Positions 1 to 13,990 of a stretch of DNA of 64,000 nt are shown piece by piece. The translations under genes and the position numbers were made by a program. The notes under the pieces were generated by a model. That model was not told the DNA's origin, ran no database searches, and saw only the letters and a program-made list of their open reading frames with translations. This DNA is from Phocoena phocoena. Taxonomy: Eukaryota; Chordata; Mammalia; Artiodactyla; Phocoenidae. The stretch is from positions 106,840,313-106,904,312 of the forward strand of contig NC_089225.1 of NCBI RefSeq assembly GCF_963924675.1. The letters are read 5' to 3'. The stretch's first letter is position 1; the number at the start of each line of letters is the position of its first letter.

Positions 1-112
1 ACGGCCGCTGAGCCTGCGCGTCCGGAGCCTGTGCTCTGCAACGGGAGAGGCCACAACAGTGAGAGGCCCGCGTACCGCAAAATAAACAAAAACAAAAACA
101 AATCCCATTTCC
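1..112 (+). mobile_element. CHR-type tRNA-derived SINE, 3' part only
   Basis: The window opens inside a SINE. The first 85 bases match the tail of the full copies at 57177 and 62765 (GCCGCTGAGCCTGCGCGTCC, then GGGAGAGGCCACAACAGTGA) and then run into an A-rich tail. The head lies outside the window. The next 550 bases (113-660) hold no gene or repeat that I recognise. Confidence 0.9.
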
Positions 113-664
113 CACCTCGTTGCCCTATCCACTTCATTAAACTCAAAGAGGAATTTACTTCCAATAAGGTTTGAATAATGGCATTTCTTTGGGTGCCTAA
201 AATAATTACAAATTGATAATTATAGGAGCAAAACAAGTCTTAGATGAGTCTTGGATCATGGACAGTTTGTTATTTATCTAAAAATATTAGTAGCACAGAT
301 ATCTTGTTTAAAATGAAGACTTGTGTGCTGTACCATCATACATAAGGGGTGGTAGAACTGCCGTTCAGTTACATACGTTTCTATTTGTCTCCCAGGGAAG
401 GTTCAGTAACTTCCTAGGCCTATGTCTAATATCTTCCTCAGAAAAGATGTCTGGCAATCATTTCAAGGATTCATGCAAGTATTGGTTAAGACCCACATAT
501 TCTGTATCATTTAATATGAAATATAACCTTAAAAAAATATTGGGTTCTGCCTTGTCCCTAGAGAAAATTCCATGGCCCTCCTGTTAGATCGAGTTATTTA
601 AGATATAAATGTTGTCTTTGCCAAATATTATAGCTTTGGTTGATATAGTTCCTCATTTCATTTG

Positions 665-900
665 AGAAAGCAGTGTAACAGAGGTTAAGAGTGTAAATTC
701 TAGAATCAGTTCTCCTAGGTTCAAATTGTATCTCTGCCACTTACTTACTCCTATGTCCTCTCTTGTAAAATGGGGATGATAATAATAATACTGATTTTAT
801 AGAGTTGCTTTGAGGATTAAATGCAATAATACATGTAAAGTGTTTAGAACAATATCTGGCATAGAGAAAGCACTCAAAATGTTAGTTCTTATTACTATTA
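665..900 (+). mobile_element. MIR SINE
   Basis: The order of blocks matches MIR: GGTTAAGAGTG near the start, TCTGCCACTTACT in the core, AAAATGGGGATGATAATAATA, GAGGATTAAATG, and a 3' end like GGCATAGAGAAAGCACTCAA. It is old and diverged, as expected for this pan-mammalian family. Confidence 0.85.
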
Positions 901-1829
901 TTGTTTGACGGAAACTAGCCAACTAGCCCAACCATTAAAACACTCCCACTTAGAAACAATGAGCCATATCATCAGTATAAAACCTGGTATGTTTATCTTC
1001 CTGCCTGCTGTAGCAAGAGTGCGTGCATCCAATTAAACTTAAAACTGTACTTCAAAAAAAGGGCACGAGAACATGTTTAACTGTTCAACTTTTAATTAAA
1101 TTTATCATGAAAGTATGCCTTTTACTAAAGTTGAATTTTAACCATGTTATATATGTGGCAAAGAAGCATAAGTAACCTATGTGCATTGCCAAACATTGCC
1201 ATGTCTTTTTGTTTGTTTTTTTGTTTTGGAAAGTAATTGACATTAATCTCTGAATCTGGCACATAAAAGATTTCCCTTTTAAGGATATAAAGACTATTTT
1301 TAAAGCCATCCCAAGAGGACTATGTTCGTGGGGTAAATAGTTCATGAATGTATTGGAGTAGGACAAATGCTAAATGGCTCTAATGTCCAAAAAGGACATA
1401 GTTTTCAAGTACACGTTTTTTTAATCTCAAATTCTTATGTTTCTATATTTATCTTCTGGAAAAGACAGACCTAGACCAGTGCTTAAATTTTTATTACAAA
1501 GCTTCTGCTTTGTTTTTGTTATGCTTGTTTTTTCGTTACATTTGAGCATATGAGGTATCCTGGGGTTAGATGTCCAATACAGTGTTTTAAGCGTTTCGAG
1601 TGATTTAATACTTATAAAAATTTTTCCTTGGTTTTTTAAAATTTCCACTTTCCGAAAAGAAGTGCCTTTAATTGCTTTGCTCCCTCATTTAAGAATTAGG
1701 TAGAGCAGCATTTCACTGCATAAATGAATAACTGATTTGTTTTTCTTTTACTGCTATACATTTATCTCATCTCTGGTGAAACTCACATCCAAACTAAATC
1801 TTATATTTAAGTATATAAACCCTTTGCAT
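901..1829. other. AT-rich intron sequence, nothing recognised
   Basis: This lies inside introns of PSMD1 (+) and probably HTR2B (-). The open frames here are short and show no family resemblance. I see no repeat that I can name. Confidence 0.5.
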
Positions 1830-2075
1830 GTTGTACTGGTACTTGCCAATTATTAGTGCCTAAAACGTGCTGGGACCTACTTGACAATTTCACAAGATAT
1901 TGGCAGTGGAAGATGTAGCATAACCATTTTACAGACAAGGTGATTGAACTCTGGTATGTTGTTAAGTGACTTGCATAAGCCAATACAAGAGAACCAGGAT
2001 TCAAAGCCTAGGGTATCTTGCTTCAAACCCCCATCTTTCAGCCATTTTATACACCCTCTTTCAACTGTACCACAG
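1830..2075 (-). mobile_element. MIR SINE, reverse orientation
   Basis: The reverse-strand MIR signature is visible: CCATTTTACAGACAAGGTGA, then TTAAGTGACTTGCATAAGCC, then an ACCAGGATTCAAAGCC block. Short open frames at 1807-2151 on both strands are accidents of this repeat. Confidence 0.75.
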
Positions 2076-5534
<3,459 letters not shown>

Positions 5535-5661
5535 TCATGGTTTTTCTTTAATTTTTTCCGATTCCAGACAGTGGTCAGCATGGTCAGTAGCTAAGCTGGT
5601 CATCTGCATTTTTAAGCCTTTGTACCCATGCCAAATACTCAAGGCCAAAGTTGACTCCTTC
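5535..5661 (-). other. HTR2B: HTR2B exon 2, 5'UTR part
   Basis: Upstream of the ATG at 5534 (minus strand) there is non-coding sequence back to a likely splice acceptor. A run of ten T followed by AAG ends at 5662, so the exon would begin GAAGGAGTCAAC at 5661. The acceptor is inferred from the pyrimidine tract alone. An out-of-frame ATG lies in this leader (TGACCATGCTGACC), so scanning ribosomes would meet a short upstream frame before the receptor start. Confidence 0.6.
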
Positions 5662-5663
5662 CT

Positions 5664-6780
5664 TAAAAAAAAAATTTCAAATTCTATAAAATGAGAGCAT
5701 ACATACATTTGTCCATGTCTGTAGGTAAGGCCCGAGTGTTTAGTATTCTGCAGAGGTTCCGGTTTCAGAAGGCTTAGTGAAAGAAACTGATAGCTGTGAA
5801 AAAAAGACTATATTTTTGGTTTCTCTCTCTCCCTCTTTTTTTTTTCTTGTAGTGGTGGAGTCGAGTTTGAATTTGAATGCCAGAGAGTTCCCCCTAGATA
5901 TAAAATATGTCAATCGCATTATTTTATTTCTTTATTTTCAAAACCCAGTTTAAAAAGTTGAATTTATTAGTAGCCCCTCCCTTCTCAATAGGTCTCTTGT
6001 GCATTTGTGACAATGCAGCCAATCCTCATAAACGTATGCCTGGTATGCTCCAATTAATGAAACGAGATATATTAATTTTTTCAGTGGTATAATAAAAACC
6101 TAGGTGTTTCCTGACCCTTGAATGTCTTTTTACCTTTACTTTAGAATATGTACAGAAGATTAGAAACATCAGAGCACCAAATAGTTCTGAATAGAACTTT
6201 TCATACACACTGGCCATCTACCTAGAAACACTCCAAGCCCCCCTAACATATAAATAAATGATTTACCAGCTAGGAATCCTTATTTGTAATTGGGTTTTGT
6301 CTGAGCAGGTTTATTTTAATACTGATATAAATGCCATTTTTGTAAAACATTTTAGAACTCCTTTAGTTTGAAAGAAGGGGAGAAAATACGTTATTACTAG
6401 AATCCAGATAATTGTCTTTACTTATTTCATCTTTCGAAGAAAGCATGTTTTTGCAACAAATATTTTCCAAATTTATCACTTTATGTTTATCGCTTTATGC
6501 CAAATTTGAACCAGTTCTTTTTTGGTTTGAAGTAGTAATTTTTTTCTTAACCTTCCCAGTTTCCGAGGGAAGGAGGGGAAGCTGAGAGGAAGATTAAATC
6601 ATTTATTCATAAAATCTACAAATCCCACGTTAAAAATCTCCCCTTTAACATTTGTAAATTTTTCATTTTGGTTTTTTTAACCACTGAATAGAAATAAAAG
6701 ATTATGGTAGCAGAGTTTGTGAAGAAAGTAAAAAAGAAAACTCTTTAGATCAACTCTATATTTATTTGTTAAATACTTAC
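5664..6780 (-). other. HTR2B: Candidate HTR2B intron 1
   Basis: About 1.1 kb between a consensus donor (GTAAGTATT on the minus strand, starting at 6780) and the pyrimidine-tract acceptor near 5662. No repeat was recognised inside. Its reality depends on the exon-1 assignment. Confidence 0.5.
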
Positions 6781-7010
6781 CTCTTGCTTGCTCTTTACTC
6801 TCCCAAGCATGTCATCTTATCTGCTCAGTAGACCAGATGCTGCTGTGACTGAAGTCCTCCTCCCATTGACTTATTCTGAGCCTCCAGCACTGGTGCTTGA
6901 AAGCAATGAAACAAATGTGTTGTATAGCTGTAAGCGTGCCAAGGAGGTTATTTCATCTTTGATACATTCATTTTTAGAGAGTAGCAGCATTCATTATAAC
7001 TCATAAAATC
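6781..7010 (-). other. HTR2B: Candidate HTR2B non-coding exon 1
   Basis: On the minus strand, AAGCAAGAG is followed by GTAAGTATT, a near-ideal splice donor. It lies 1.1 kb upstream of the first coding exon and in the right orientation. HTR2B in human has a non-coding first exon spliced to the ATG exon, so this is the best candidate. The 5' limit given here is arbitrary, and no clear TATA box or CpG island marks the start. The plus-strand open frame at 6788-7006 is not expected to be coding. Confidence 0.5.
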
Positions 7011-7635
7011 ACTAGTTAAGTATGTTAAACCAGTTCGTGACCCTTATTCAAGTTATATTCTTAAGAGCTCTCTTTAATATTGGGGGGACTATAATAAACT
7101 CTGTCATTTTAGCTTAACATAGTTCTGTTTTAGATTAACCCTAGGCTGTTTTTCCCATTTGAGAAAGAATAAGATACAATCTAGAGATACTAGAGCTTTA
7201 ATTCTGTGAAGGTTCTGCCCAGTGAACCTTAGAGTGATTTCCAGAGCTCTAATTTCTACCAGTGAAACAAGATTCTTATCCAGCTTTTATGCCTTTGTTG
7301 TGGAACACAATTAATTTGCTCTGGTTACAACCTTATATAGAAGAACACAGAAAGGTTTGAATTCTACATGCTTACATAAGTTTTAGAAGAGACTTTTTCA
7401 TTGCTTGCTTTTAAAAAGATGGCCTCTGGATTTGGGAGTTGGTTCATTGGCAGTTTTTTTTTTTTTTTTTTCACAGATACATTGGGGAAAGTATGTGATA
7501 TATAATGAAAATATATTTCTGCCTTATTTCAGAAAATTAGTGTAAAAGTCTTACCAGCTGTTCTGAGTTTTCCTTAAACTGTAAGACTAGCTTAGTACTA
7601 GAACTTCAGCATTCTCAAGGTTTCCTTTTAAAAGG
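7011..7635. other. Intergenic-like intron sequence upstream of HTR2B
   Basis: This would hold the HTR2B promoter if exon 1 is placed correctly. It contains a 20-base T run near 7455 and is otherwise AT-rich. I see no motif strong enough to name as a promoter. Confidence 0.35.
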
Positions 7636-7644
7636 TCATCATAG

Positions 7645-7763
7645 GGGACTTCCCTGGCGGTCCAGTGGTTAAGACTCTGTGCTTCCATTGCAGGGGGGCG
7701 CGTGTTCGATCCCTAGTCAGGGAACTAGAGCCCGCATGCCATGTGGCAAAAAATAAATAAAGA
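7645..7763 (+). mobile_element. Short CHR-type SINE (about 115 bp form)
   Basis: Starts GGGACTTCCCTGGCGGTCCA and has a B-box-like GTGTTCGATCCC, then GGGAACTAGAGCCCGCATGC and an A-rich tail. It is flanked by TCATCATAG at 7636 and 7764, a target-site duplication. It is the same short subfamily as 32936. Confidence 0.9.
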
Positions 7764-8191
7764 TCATCATAGATTGCTCATAGTTTAAAATTATTTAATT
7801 ACTTCTACGTTGGCAACAGCATTTATGCCGTTTCAAAATTATATTCCTTACCTTGTGTGAAAGTTACTGGAAAATATTTTGTTCATTTCAGTTCTACTGA
7901 GCACTTCAGATTTTATTCAATATTTGTTTTATTTTAACTCAAAATTCAATATTTTAGAAAAAATATTTACTAAGAATTTTGGGTGAAAACGAATAAAATA
8001 ATCCTCAAGAACAATCAGATGGATTTTAATGTGCCAGAATTTCTCTTCAGGACTATGAAAATATCTTAAAATACTGCTTTATTCTGAACCACAATTTGAC
8101 CCCTGTGCTCATGCAGGCAGATAGGTATCTGCAAAACAAGTAATGTCAGATTGAAAATAGCATCATTATATTTAATGAAAAGACTTGTATG

Positions 8192-8497
8192 GGGGCTTCC
8201 CTGGTGGCGCAGTGGTTAAGAATCCGCCTGCCAATGCAGAGGACACGGGTTCGAGCCCTGGTCTGGGAAGATCCCACATGCCGCAGAGCAACTAGCCCCG
8301 TGAGTCACAATTACTGAGCCTGCGCGTCTGGAGCCTGTGCTCTGCAATGGGAGAGGCCACGATAGTGAGAGGCCCGCGCACTGCGATGAGGAGTGGCCCC
8401 CACTTGCCGCAATTAGGGAAAGCCCTCGCAGAGAAACGAAGAGCCAACACAGCCAAAAATAAATAAATAAATAAATAATTAAAAAAAAAAAAAAAAA
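8192..8497 (+). mobile_element. CHR-type SINE, long form
   Basis: Full-length copy with head GGGCTTCCCTGGTGGCGCAG, B-box-like GGTTCGAGCCC, a 3' part ending AACACAGCCAAAAATAAATA, and a 21-base A tail. The flanking duplication AAAAGACTTGTATG is perfect (8178 and 8498), so the insertion is fairly recent. Confidence 0.95.
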
Positions 8498-8647
8498 AAA
8501 AGACTTGTATGAAAGAAGCCTTCATTGATTTGTGTTTACAGATAAATTTATTAAAATATTCATTGAGTATATTATTAAAATACCAAACATTATTATTTTA
8601 TAATACTGTGCCAATGCCGACCCTTCTCACCCACATTCACTCACTTT

Positions 8648-8929
8648 CTTTTTTTTTTAATGTTTATTTATTTATTTTATTTTTGGCTGAATAGGGTCTT
8701 AGTTGCAGCACGCGGGATCTTGGTTGCAGCATGTGGGATCTTTTCGTTGTGGCACGCAGGCTCCAGAGCACGTGGGCTCTCTAGTTGTGGCTCGCATGCT
8801 CAGTAGTTGAGGCTCACGGGCTTAGTTTCCCCACGGCATGTGGGATCTTAGTTCCCCTGCCAGGGATCAAACCTGCGTCCCCTGCATTGGAAGGTAGATT
8901 CTTAACCACTGGACCACCAGGGAAGTCCC
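8648..8929 (-). mobile_element. CHR-type SINE, reverse orientation
   Basis: Reverse copy: the T-rich tail comes first and the head reads CCACCAGGGAAGTCCC at the right. CTCACTTT on both sides is the likely target-site duplication. Confidence 0.9.
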
Positions 8930-10400
8930 TCACTTTTTTTTTTTAAACCTTAACTAAAAGTAGTTAAAATTGGTTCTTGGAATGTTTTTATTTTATTTTT
9001 GTATTTTTAATTAGTTTAATGGCTAAAGTACATAACTAGCTAGAACAACTACTTATTTGGCAACCTTGAGTTATTAGAAGCATAGCTGATAATCGGAGAG
9101 AAAGCAAAATAATAATAATAAAAGGGTAGATGAATCTCTCAGTTGGCAAATAACTAAACCTGTGTTCTAAAACCTCATGCATATTAGGCAGAAGGCTGTC
9201 TATAAGTCCCCACTCCAAATCTTTTTGCTCTAAACACACTCACAAAAACTTCTGTCCCCCATCTTTAATGAAAACAAACATTTGCACATGGTGGTAAATC
9301 TAAATAGTACAAAAGAATATCCATTGATAAATTCACTCTTGAGATGGTTTTTTTTTGTGGTTATTGTTTTAATATTTGAGACAGTTTTAACAAACATGTT
9401 TCCCTCCCTTCTCCAGAGTAGAGTAACAGATTAAGAGGTGGACCAGCACTTTGGTAATAGCAAAGGGGGCCAATTAAAAAACAGGAATTAACAAGTGTAG
9501 GCGTGTAGGTCTACTCACAATAGAGATTTGTAGCTCTCATAACTCAGCCCTCCACAACTCTGTGGTGTAATAATTGATATCATAGTGTTGACTACCATAT
9601 ATTTAATAAAGGTTAAATCATCTTTATTCAGCTCTGTTTTGGATGACAGGAATACGTGAAATGCATTTTTTTTAAATTTTCATCCAAAATGACAAAAAAA
9701 TATAAAAGTGTGATTCTAAATGGTAGAATGAGATTTCAAATATCTGGAAACTTTATTTGTGTAGAATATCTCATTTACCAAGAACTCCAGATAAATTAAT
9801 TCTTACTAAAGTAGCTTAAAGGTCAAACTCAAACTATAATCTGACCATAACCAAAACACCTAATTGGTGCCTTTTTTTCTAAAATACTTATTTTTATCCC
9901 TGATGCCTTTTAATTTATTGAACAGATTCTGTCTTCTACTTAAAGGGACAGTCTAGTATCTTTTATACGTTTAGGAAGACAACTTAAATATCAGTCAAAG
10001 ATATTTTTTATCTCAGTCATAGTATCTTTCAAACACTAACACACTAAGGAATTTTTGACAATATGTGGATTGTGTCCACTACATATTCATTCATTTGCGA
10101 AGTATTCATTGAGTTCCGTTAGCTTGTGGAGATACAGTGATGAACAAGATAAACATTTTCTGCCTTTATATCAATATAATTTATAATTTCATGAGGGGTG
10201 CAAACACATATACTGATAATTATAATATAGATATGGTACAGCTAAGACTAACTCACTTCAGCAGGGCCCTCAGTGCAGCTCAAATATTTCTTGGCTTTTT
10301 TTAAAAATTCCTTTCTTGTTCACTCTCTTTGACGAGATCAGTGAAAGAGCTAAAACTTCGCTCATTCTTCCCTGGTGACTGAATTTACTTCTTCTTATTA
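8930..10400. other. Intron sequence, no gene recognised
   Basis: AT-rich, with a short AATAAT run near 9108. The minus-strand open frame at 9036-9239 has no recognisable family. Nothing else can be supported. Confidence 0.5.
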
Positions 10401-10711
10401 TTTTTTCATTAATTTATTTATTTTTGGCTGTGTTGGGTCTTGGTTGCTGCGCACGGGCTTTTTCTAGTTGCGGTGAGTGGGGTCTGCTCTTCCTTGTGGT
10501 GCCCAGGCTTCTCATTACGGTGGCTTCTCTTGTTGCAGAGCACGGTCTCTAGGTGCTCGGACTTCAGTAGTTATGGCACTCAGGCTTCAATAGTTATGGC
10601 ACGTGGGCTTAGTTGCTCCACGGCATGTGGGATCTTCCCAGACCAGGGCTTGAACCCATGTCCCCTGCATTGGCAGGCAGATTCTTAACCACTGCACCAC
10701 CAGGGAAGTCC
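10401..10711 (-). mobile_element. CHR-type SINE, reverse orientation
   Basis: Starts with a T/ATTT-rich tail and TTTTTGGCTGTGTTGGGTCT and ends at the head CCACCAGGGAAGTCCC. Its open frame at 10440-10688 is a SINE artefact. Confidence 0.9.
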
Positions 10712-11267
10712 CTTACATCTTATTTTAATGAAAGACTTAGACCCATCTGAAAGCTCTGTCACCTTTCAACTTCTAAAAATGTCTTTCTTTTCATCCATCC
10801 TATCATTTGGGATCATGTTGTCATTCCTCTTTACCATAACTAACTTCTACTTAAATCCTTAGTCCCAACTCTTTATGGTAATTCTTTGCAATCTTGCTGA
10901 ATAAAGTATCTTCTTTTTCACACATAGAATCCATGCCTTGAATATTCATTTCCTCAGCTTTAACTTCTTTCTTGCAGACATGCTCAGGTTTACAGTTAAT
11001 GAAAAATAAAAACCTTTCGTTATCCCTTAAGTCTCTTTCCTTCGTCATTTGACTTCTTTAGAGAATTGCCTATCCTTTTTCCTTCTTACTACCCACCCAA
11101 TCTATAACCCTTGTAATCAGATTTTTATCCCCAACATTCTATTAAAATAACTCTTAGAAAGTCACTAATTAACATCAATTGTTGATTTTGTGCAGTATTC
11201 ATCACTATTGACTGAGCATTTCTCTTTAAAACTTGTATCTTTTTTTTTACTTCAAAGACACCTTATC

Positions 11268-12156
11268 TAAGGGGCGGGGCCATCAGCGTGAGGGCCGCTG
11301 GTCGGGACTGGGTTTGGGTCGCGTTCCGGCACTTTGGACCGCGGGATTCCGGGACCTCGAGACCCCGGAACCTCCACACCCCGGAACCATGGCACCCGGC
11401 ACCCCGGTGCAGCTCCGGGCGCTGGGTGCCCGGGAGCCGTTAGGAGCGGCCTGTCACCGCTGGGCCTCAGCCCATCGCCCCAGTTCTAGGTTCTGTTCCA
11501 TGAACACAGTCCGCTCCGCCGCCTGCAGGTCCCGTGTTCAGTGCGACCTGAATATACTACACAGACTGCGGTCGTGGGCTGGGTCCGTGCCCTGCAGTTT
11601 GCAAGGAACAGCTACAGCTGTCAGAAGTTCTTTTTTAAAGCTCCCATTTCATTTTGCACCCAACGTAGGCAGTACCTGCTGCTTTAAAAAATCTTATTCA
11701 ATCCCCACCATAATCACAGACTATCAGTATCTCGTTTTACAGATAAGGCAGCATGCTCAGAGAGGGAAGGTCAATTTCTAGTAATTCTGAGAGGTGTGTT
11801 TGCCACAGTATTTCCACCCTGCAGACTGCGTGGGGAACAGGGCAGTCTTCTGGGCAGTGACAATCCAGCATGATAAATGCTGTTACAGCCTAAAACAGGA
11901 GGAATACTTCGGGAGGGACAGGTGCCTAAGATGAGCCCAGAGGGTGTCAGACCAAGGGGTGGGAGGGGATGGCCTAGGCGAAGGTCCTGAAGGCAGCACG
12001 AAGGCCTGCTTCCTGTGGCTTCCATGCACCTCAGGGGAAACCTGCTGTTGGGCAGCAGAGTAGAGAATGGACTGGGGGGCCGTGGGGTGGGTGGGTGGAG
12101 AGAAGGGGCTGGTCCAGGAGAGGGAGGGAGGTTCCCACACACACACACAAAAAAAC
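11268..12156 (+). mobile_element. GC-rich LINE-mobilised retrocopy of an unknown transcript
   Basis: An 889-bp block whose base composition is unlike its AT-rich surroundings. It is bounded by a 15-bp direct repeat, CAAAGACACCTTATC, at 11253-11267 and 12157-12171. It starts with a GC box (GGGGCGGGGCC), is rich in CpG for about 300 bp, and ends CACACA then seven A. This is the hallmark of target-primed reverse transcription by L1 machinery, with the copied RNA in + orientation. Inside, an ATG at 11389 in good Kozak context (GAACCATGG) opens a 130-codon frame to 11781 that I do not recognise. A reverse MIR-like piece (about 11690-11775) shows that the source RNA contained repeat-derived, probably UTR or non-coding, sequence. 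The parent could be a lncRNA, or a gene 5' end with an alternative 3' end. No AATAAA precedes the tail, so internal priming at an A-rich site is possible. Confidence 0.75.
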
Positions 12157-12479
12157 CAAAGACACCTTATCCTGCCTGCGTTCTTTGTCTTTCTTACAGA
12201 ATCTTTTCTAAGTCTTATTCTACCCTCTTATTATGTAGATTTTCAGAGGTTCCTATCCTGTTAACTTTTCTCCCTCTTCATTTTCTCCTTCCATTCACTC
12301 TTACGGTTTTCCATTAACTTGTTGAAAAAAACTCCTAAAACTCTATTTCCAGCCCAATGACTGTGATCTTGTGGTCATGAGATGAGACGAGCAGCATACT
12401 TAAGGGTTAGGAGACCTCAGACAAACCAATTTCTCTGAGCTTTAATTTCTACATTTGTAAATAGGAGGTGATGTAACCT

Positions 12480-13620
12480 GCTCTGCCTACTTCACAGCAG
12501 CATTTGACCCAGTTGATCATTTCCCCTTCCCCTTCCTTAAAATAGTTCCTTTGCTTGGCTTCCACTAGACCACACTGTTGGATTTTCTCCTACCTCATTA
12601 CTACTTCTTTGTAGTCTCCTTTACTTGTTCTCTTTCATCTCAACCTGTTTAATATTGGGGCTCCTCTGGGACTCATTTCTGGATCTCCTCTCCCTTCACA
12701 CTTGGTGATCTCAGACACACTTAAGGCTTTGAATACTACCTATATACTAAAACTCCCAAATTTGTATCTCTAGCCTAGACCTTTCCTTCAAACTCCAGAC
12801 TGTTACATTCAATTACCTACTCAGTATTTTCCTTAGATGTCTAAAAACATCTCAAACTCAAAATGTCCAAAATTGAACTTTTGCCCTTTCCCTCCAAATC
12901 TGTTCTATCTGTTGGTTTCTTTATCTCAGTTAAAGGCCATTGCATTCTTCCAGTCTCTTTTTTTTCACGTCTTACCATCAGGAAATCTTGTTTATTCTAC
13001 TTCAATATATGTACCAAATTTCAAACTTTTTCCCCCATGTTCATGACTACCACCAAGTCACAGTTATATCTTAACCAGATTTGTGAGATAGCCTCTTAAC
13101 TCATTTTCTTTCTTCTACCTTTGCCCTCTGGTCTCAGTAGGGCAGCCAAAATTACCATTTTTAAACAAGTCAGATCATATCATTCCTTTGCTTAGAATCC
13201 TGACTGCCCTTCACTTCACTAAGTAAAAACCAAGTTTCCTATAGTCTGGCCCTGTTTTCAACTACTCTTCCCCTCTTCACTACACTCGAACTATTGGCTT
13301 CTTTGCCACTCCTCAAACATGCTGGGCGTCATTCCCCCACAGGACCCTTGCTTGAGCTGTTTCCTCTACCTAATATACTCCTTCTCTGGATAGCCACTTG
13401 GCTCACTTCTTCACTGCCTTCTTTTCTTTGCTTAAATATCACCTACCATTGAAGCCTGCCTTGACTACTCTAATGAATACTGCAAAATGCCCCGTTCTCT
13501 TGGCTCTTCCAATACGCCTTACCTTGATTTACTTTTTTGGTTCTCCTTAGAACTTCACCTTTTTACTTACTTTATCATTTATTGTTTATTGTCTTTCTCC
13601 TACTAGAATGTAGTCTTTGT
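12480..13620 (+). mobile_element. L2 LINE, 3' half of ORF2 and 3'UTR
   Basis: Successive blocks follow the L2 consensus on the + strand: GCATTTGACCCAGTTGATCA, a CTCCCAAATTTGTATCTCTA-like stretch, AAACTCAAAATGTCCAAAA, AGTCAGATCATATCATTCC, and a 3' part like the 'patient gene-like' CCTTAGAACTTCACC. It is ancient, with many frameshifts. The short open frames in it are remnants. Confidence 0.8.
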
Positions 13621-13624
13621 CTTT

Positions 13625-13990
13625 TTTGTTCACTGTTCTCTTTGAGTTTATCCTGCTTGGAGTTTGTTAAGTTTCTAGGCTCTCATCAAAATTTGGGAAG
13701 TTTTTGGCCATTATTTCTTCAAGAGTTCTTTCAGCCTTCTCTTTCTCTTCTCCCATTGGGACTCCCATTATGCGTATGTTGGTGTGTTTTGTGTCAACCC
13801 ACAGGTCTCTTAGGCTCTGTTCATTTTGCTTCATTCTTTTTCTGCTCCTCAGATTGGATAATCTCAACTAACCTAACTTCAATTCTCAATTAACCTAACT
13901 TAATATTATCAGTTAACCTTATTTGATTCTTTTTTCTGCCTGCTCAATTCTGCTGTTGAGCCCCCTCTAGAGAATTTTTCATTTCTTAGT
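13625..13990 (-). mobile_element. L1 ORF1 fragment, reverse orientation
   Basis: The minus-strand frame at 13667-13867 reads like the L1 ORF1 middle region, with an RDLWVDTKHTNIRIMGVP motif, which matches the same segment in the L1 at 27.7-28.3 kb (RDLWDNIKRNNIRIIGVP). It is isolated and truncated. Confidence 0.8.

Noticed and set aside
321..587. 88-codon + strand frame near the window start
   Set aside because: No start context, domain or codon pattern supports it, and it lies in deep intron.
8192..8300. tRNA gene suggested by pol III box-like motifs
   Set aside because: The boxes belong to the tRNA-derived SINE head. There is no cloverleaf with paired arms.
11771..12148. Proline-rich minus-strand frame of 125 codons in the GC-rich insert
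   Set aside because: It is antisense to the inferred copied RNA and looks like composition bias from G-rich repeats.
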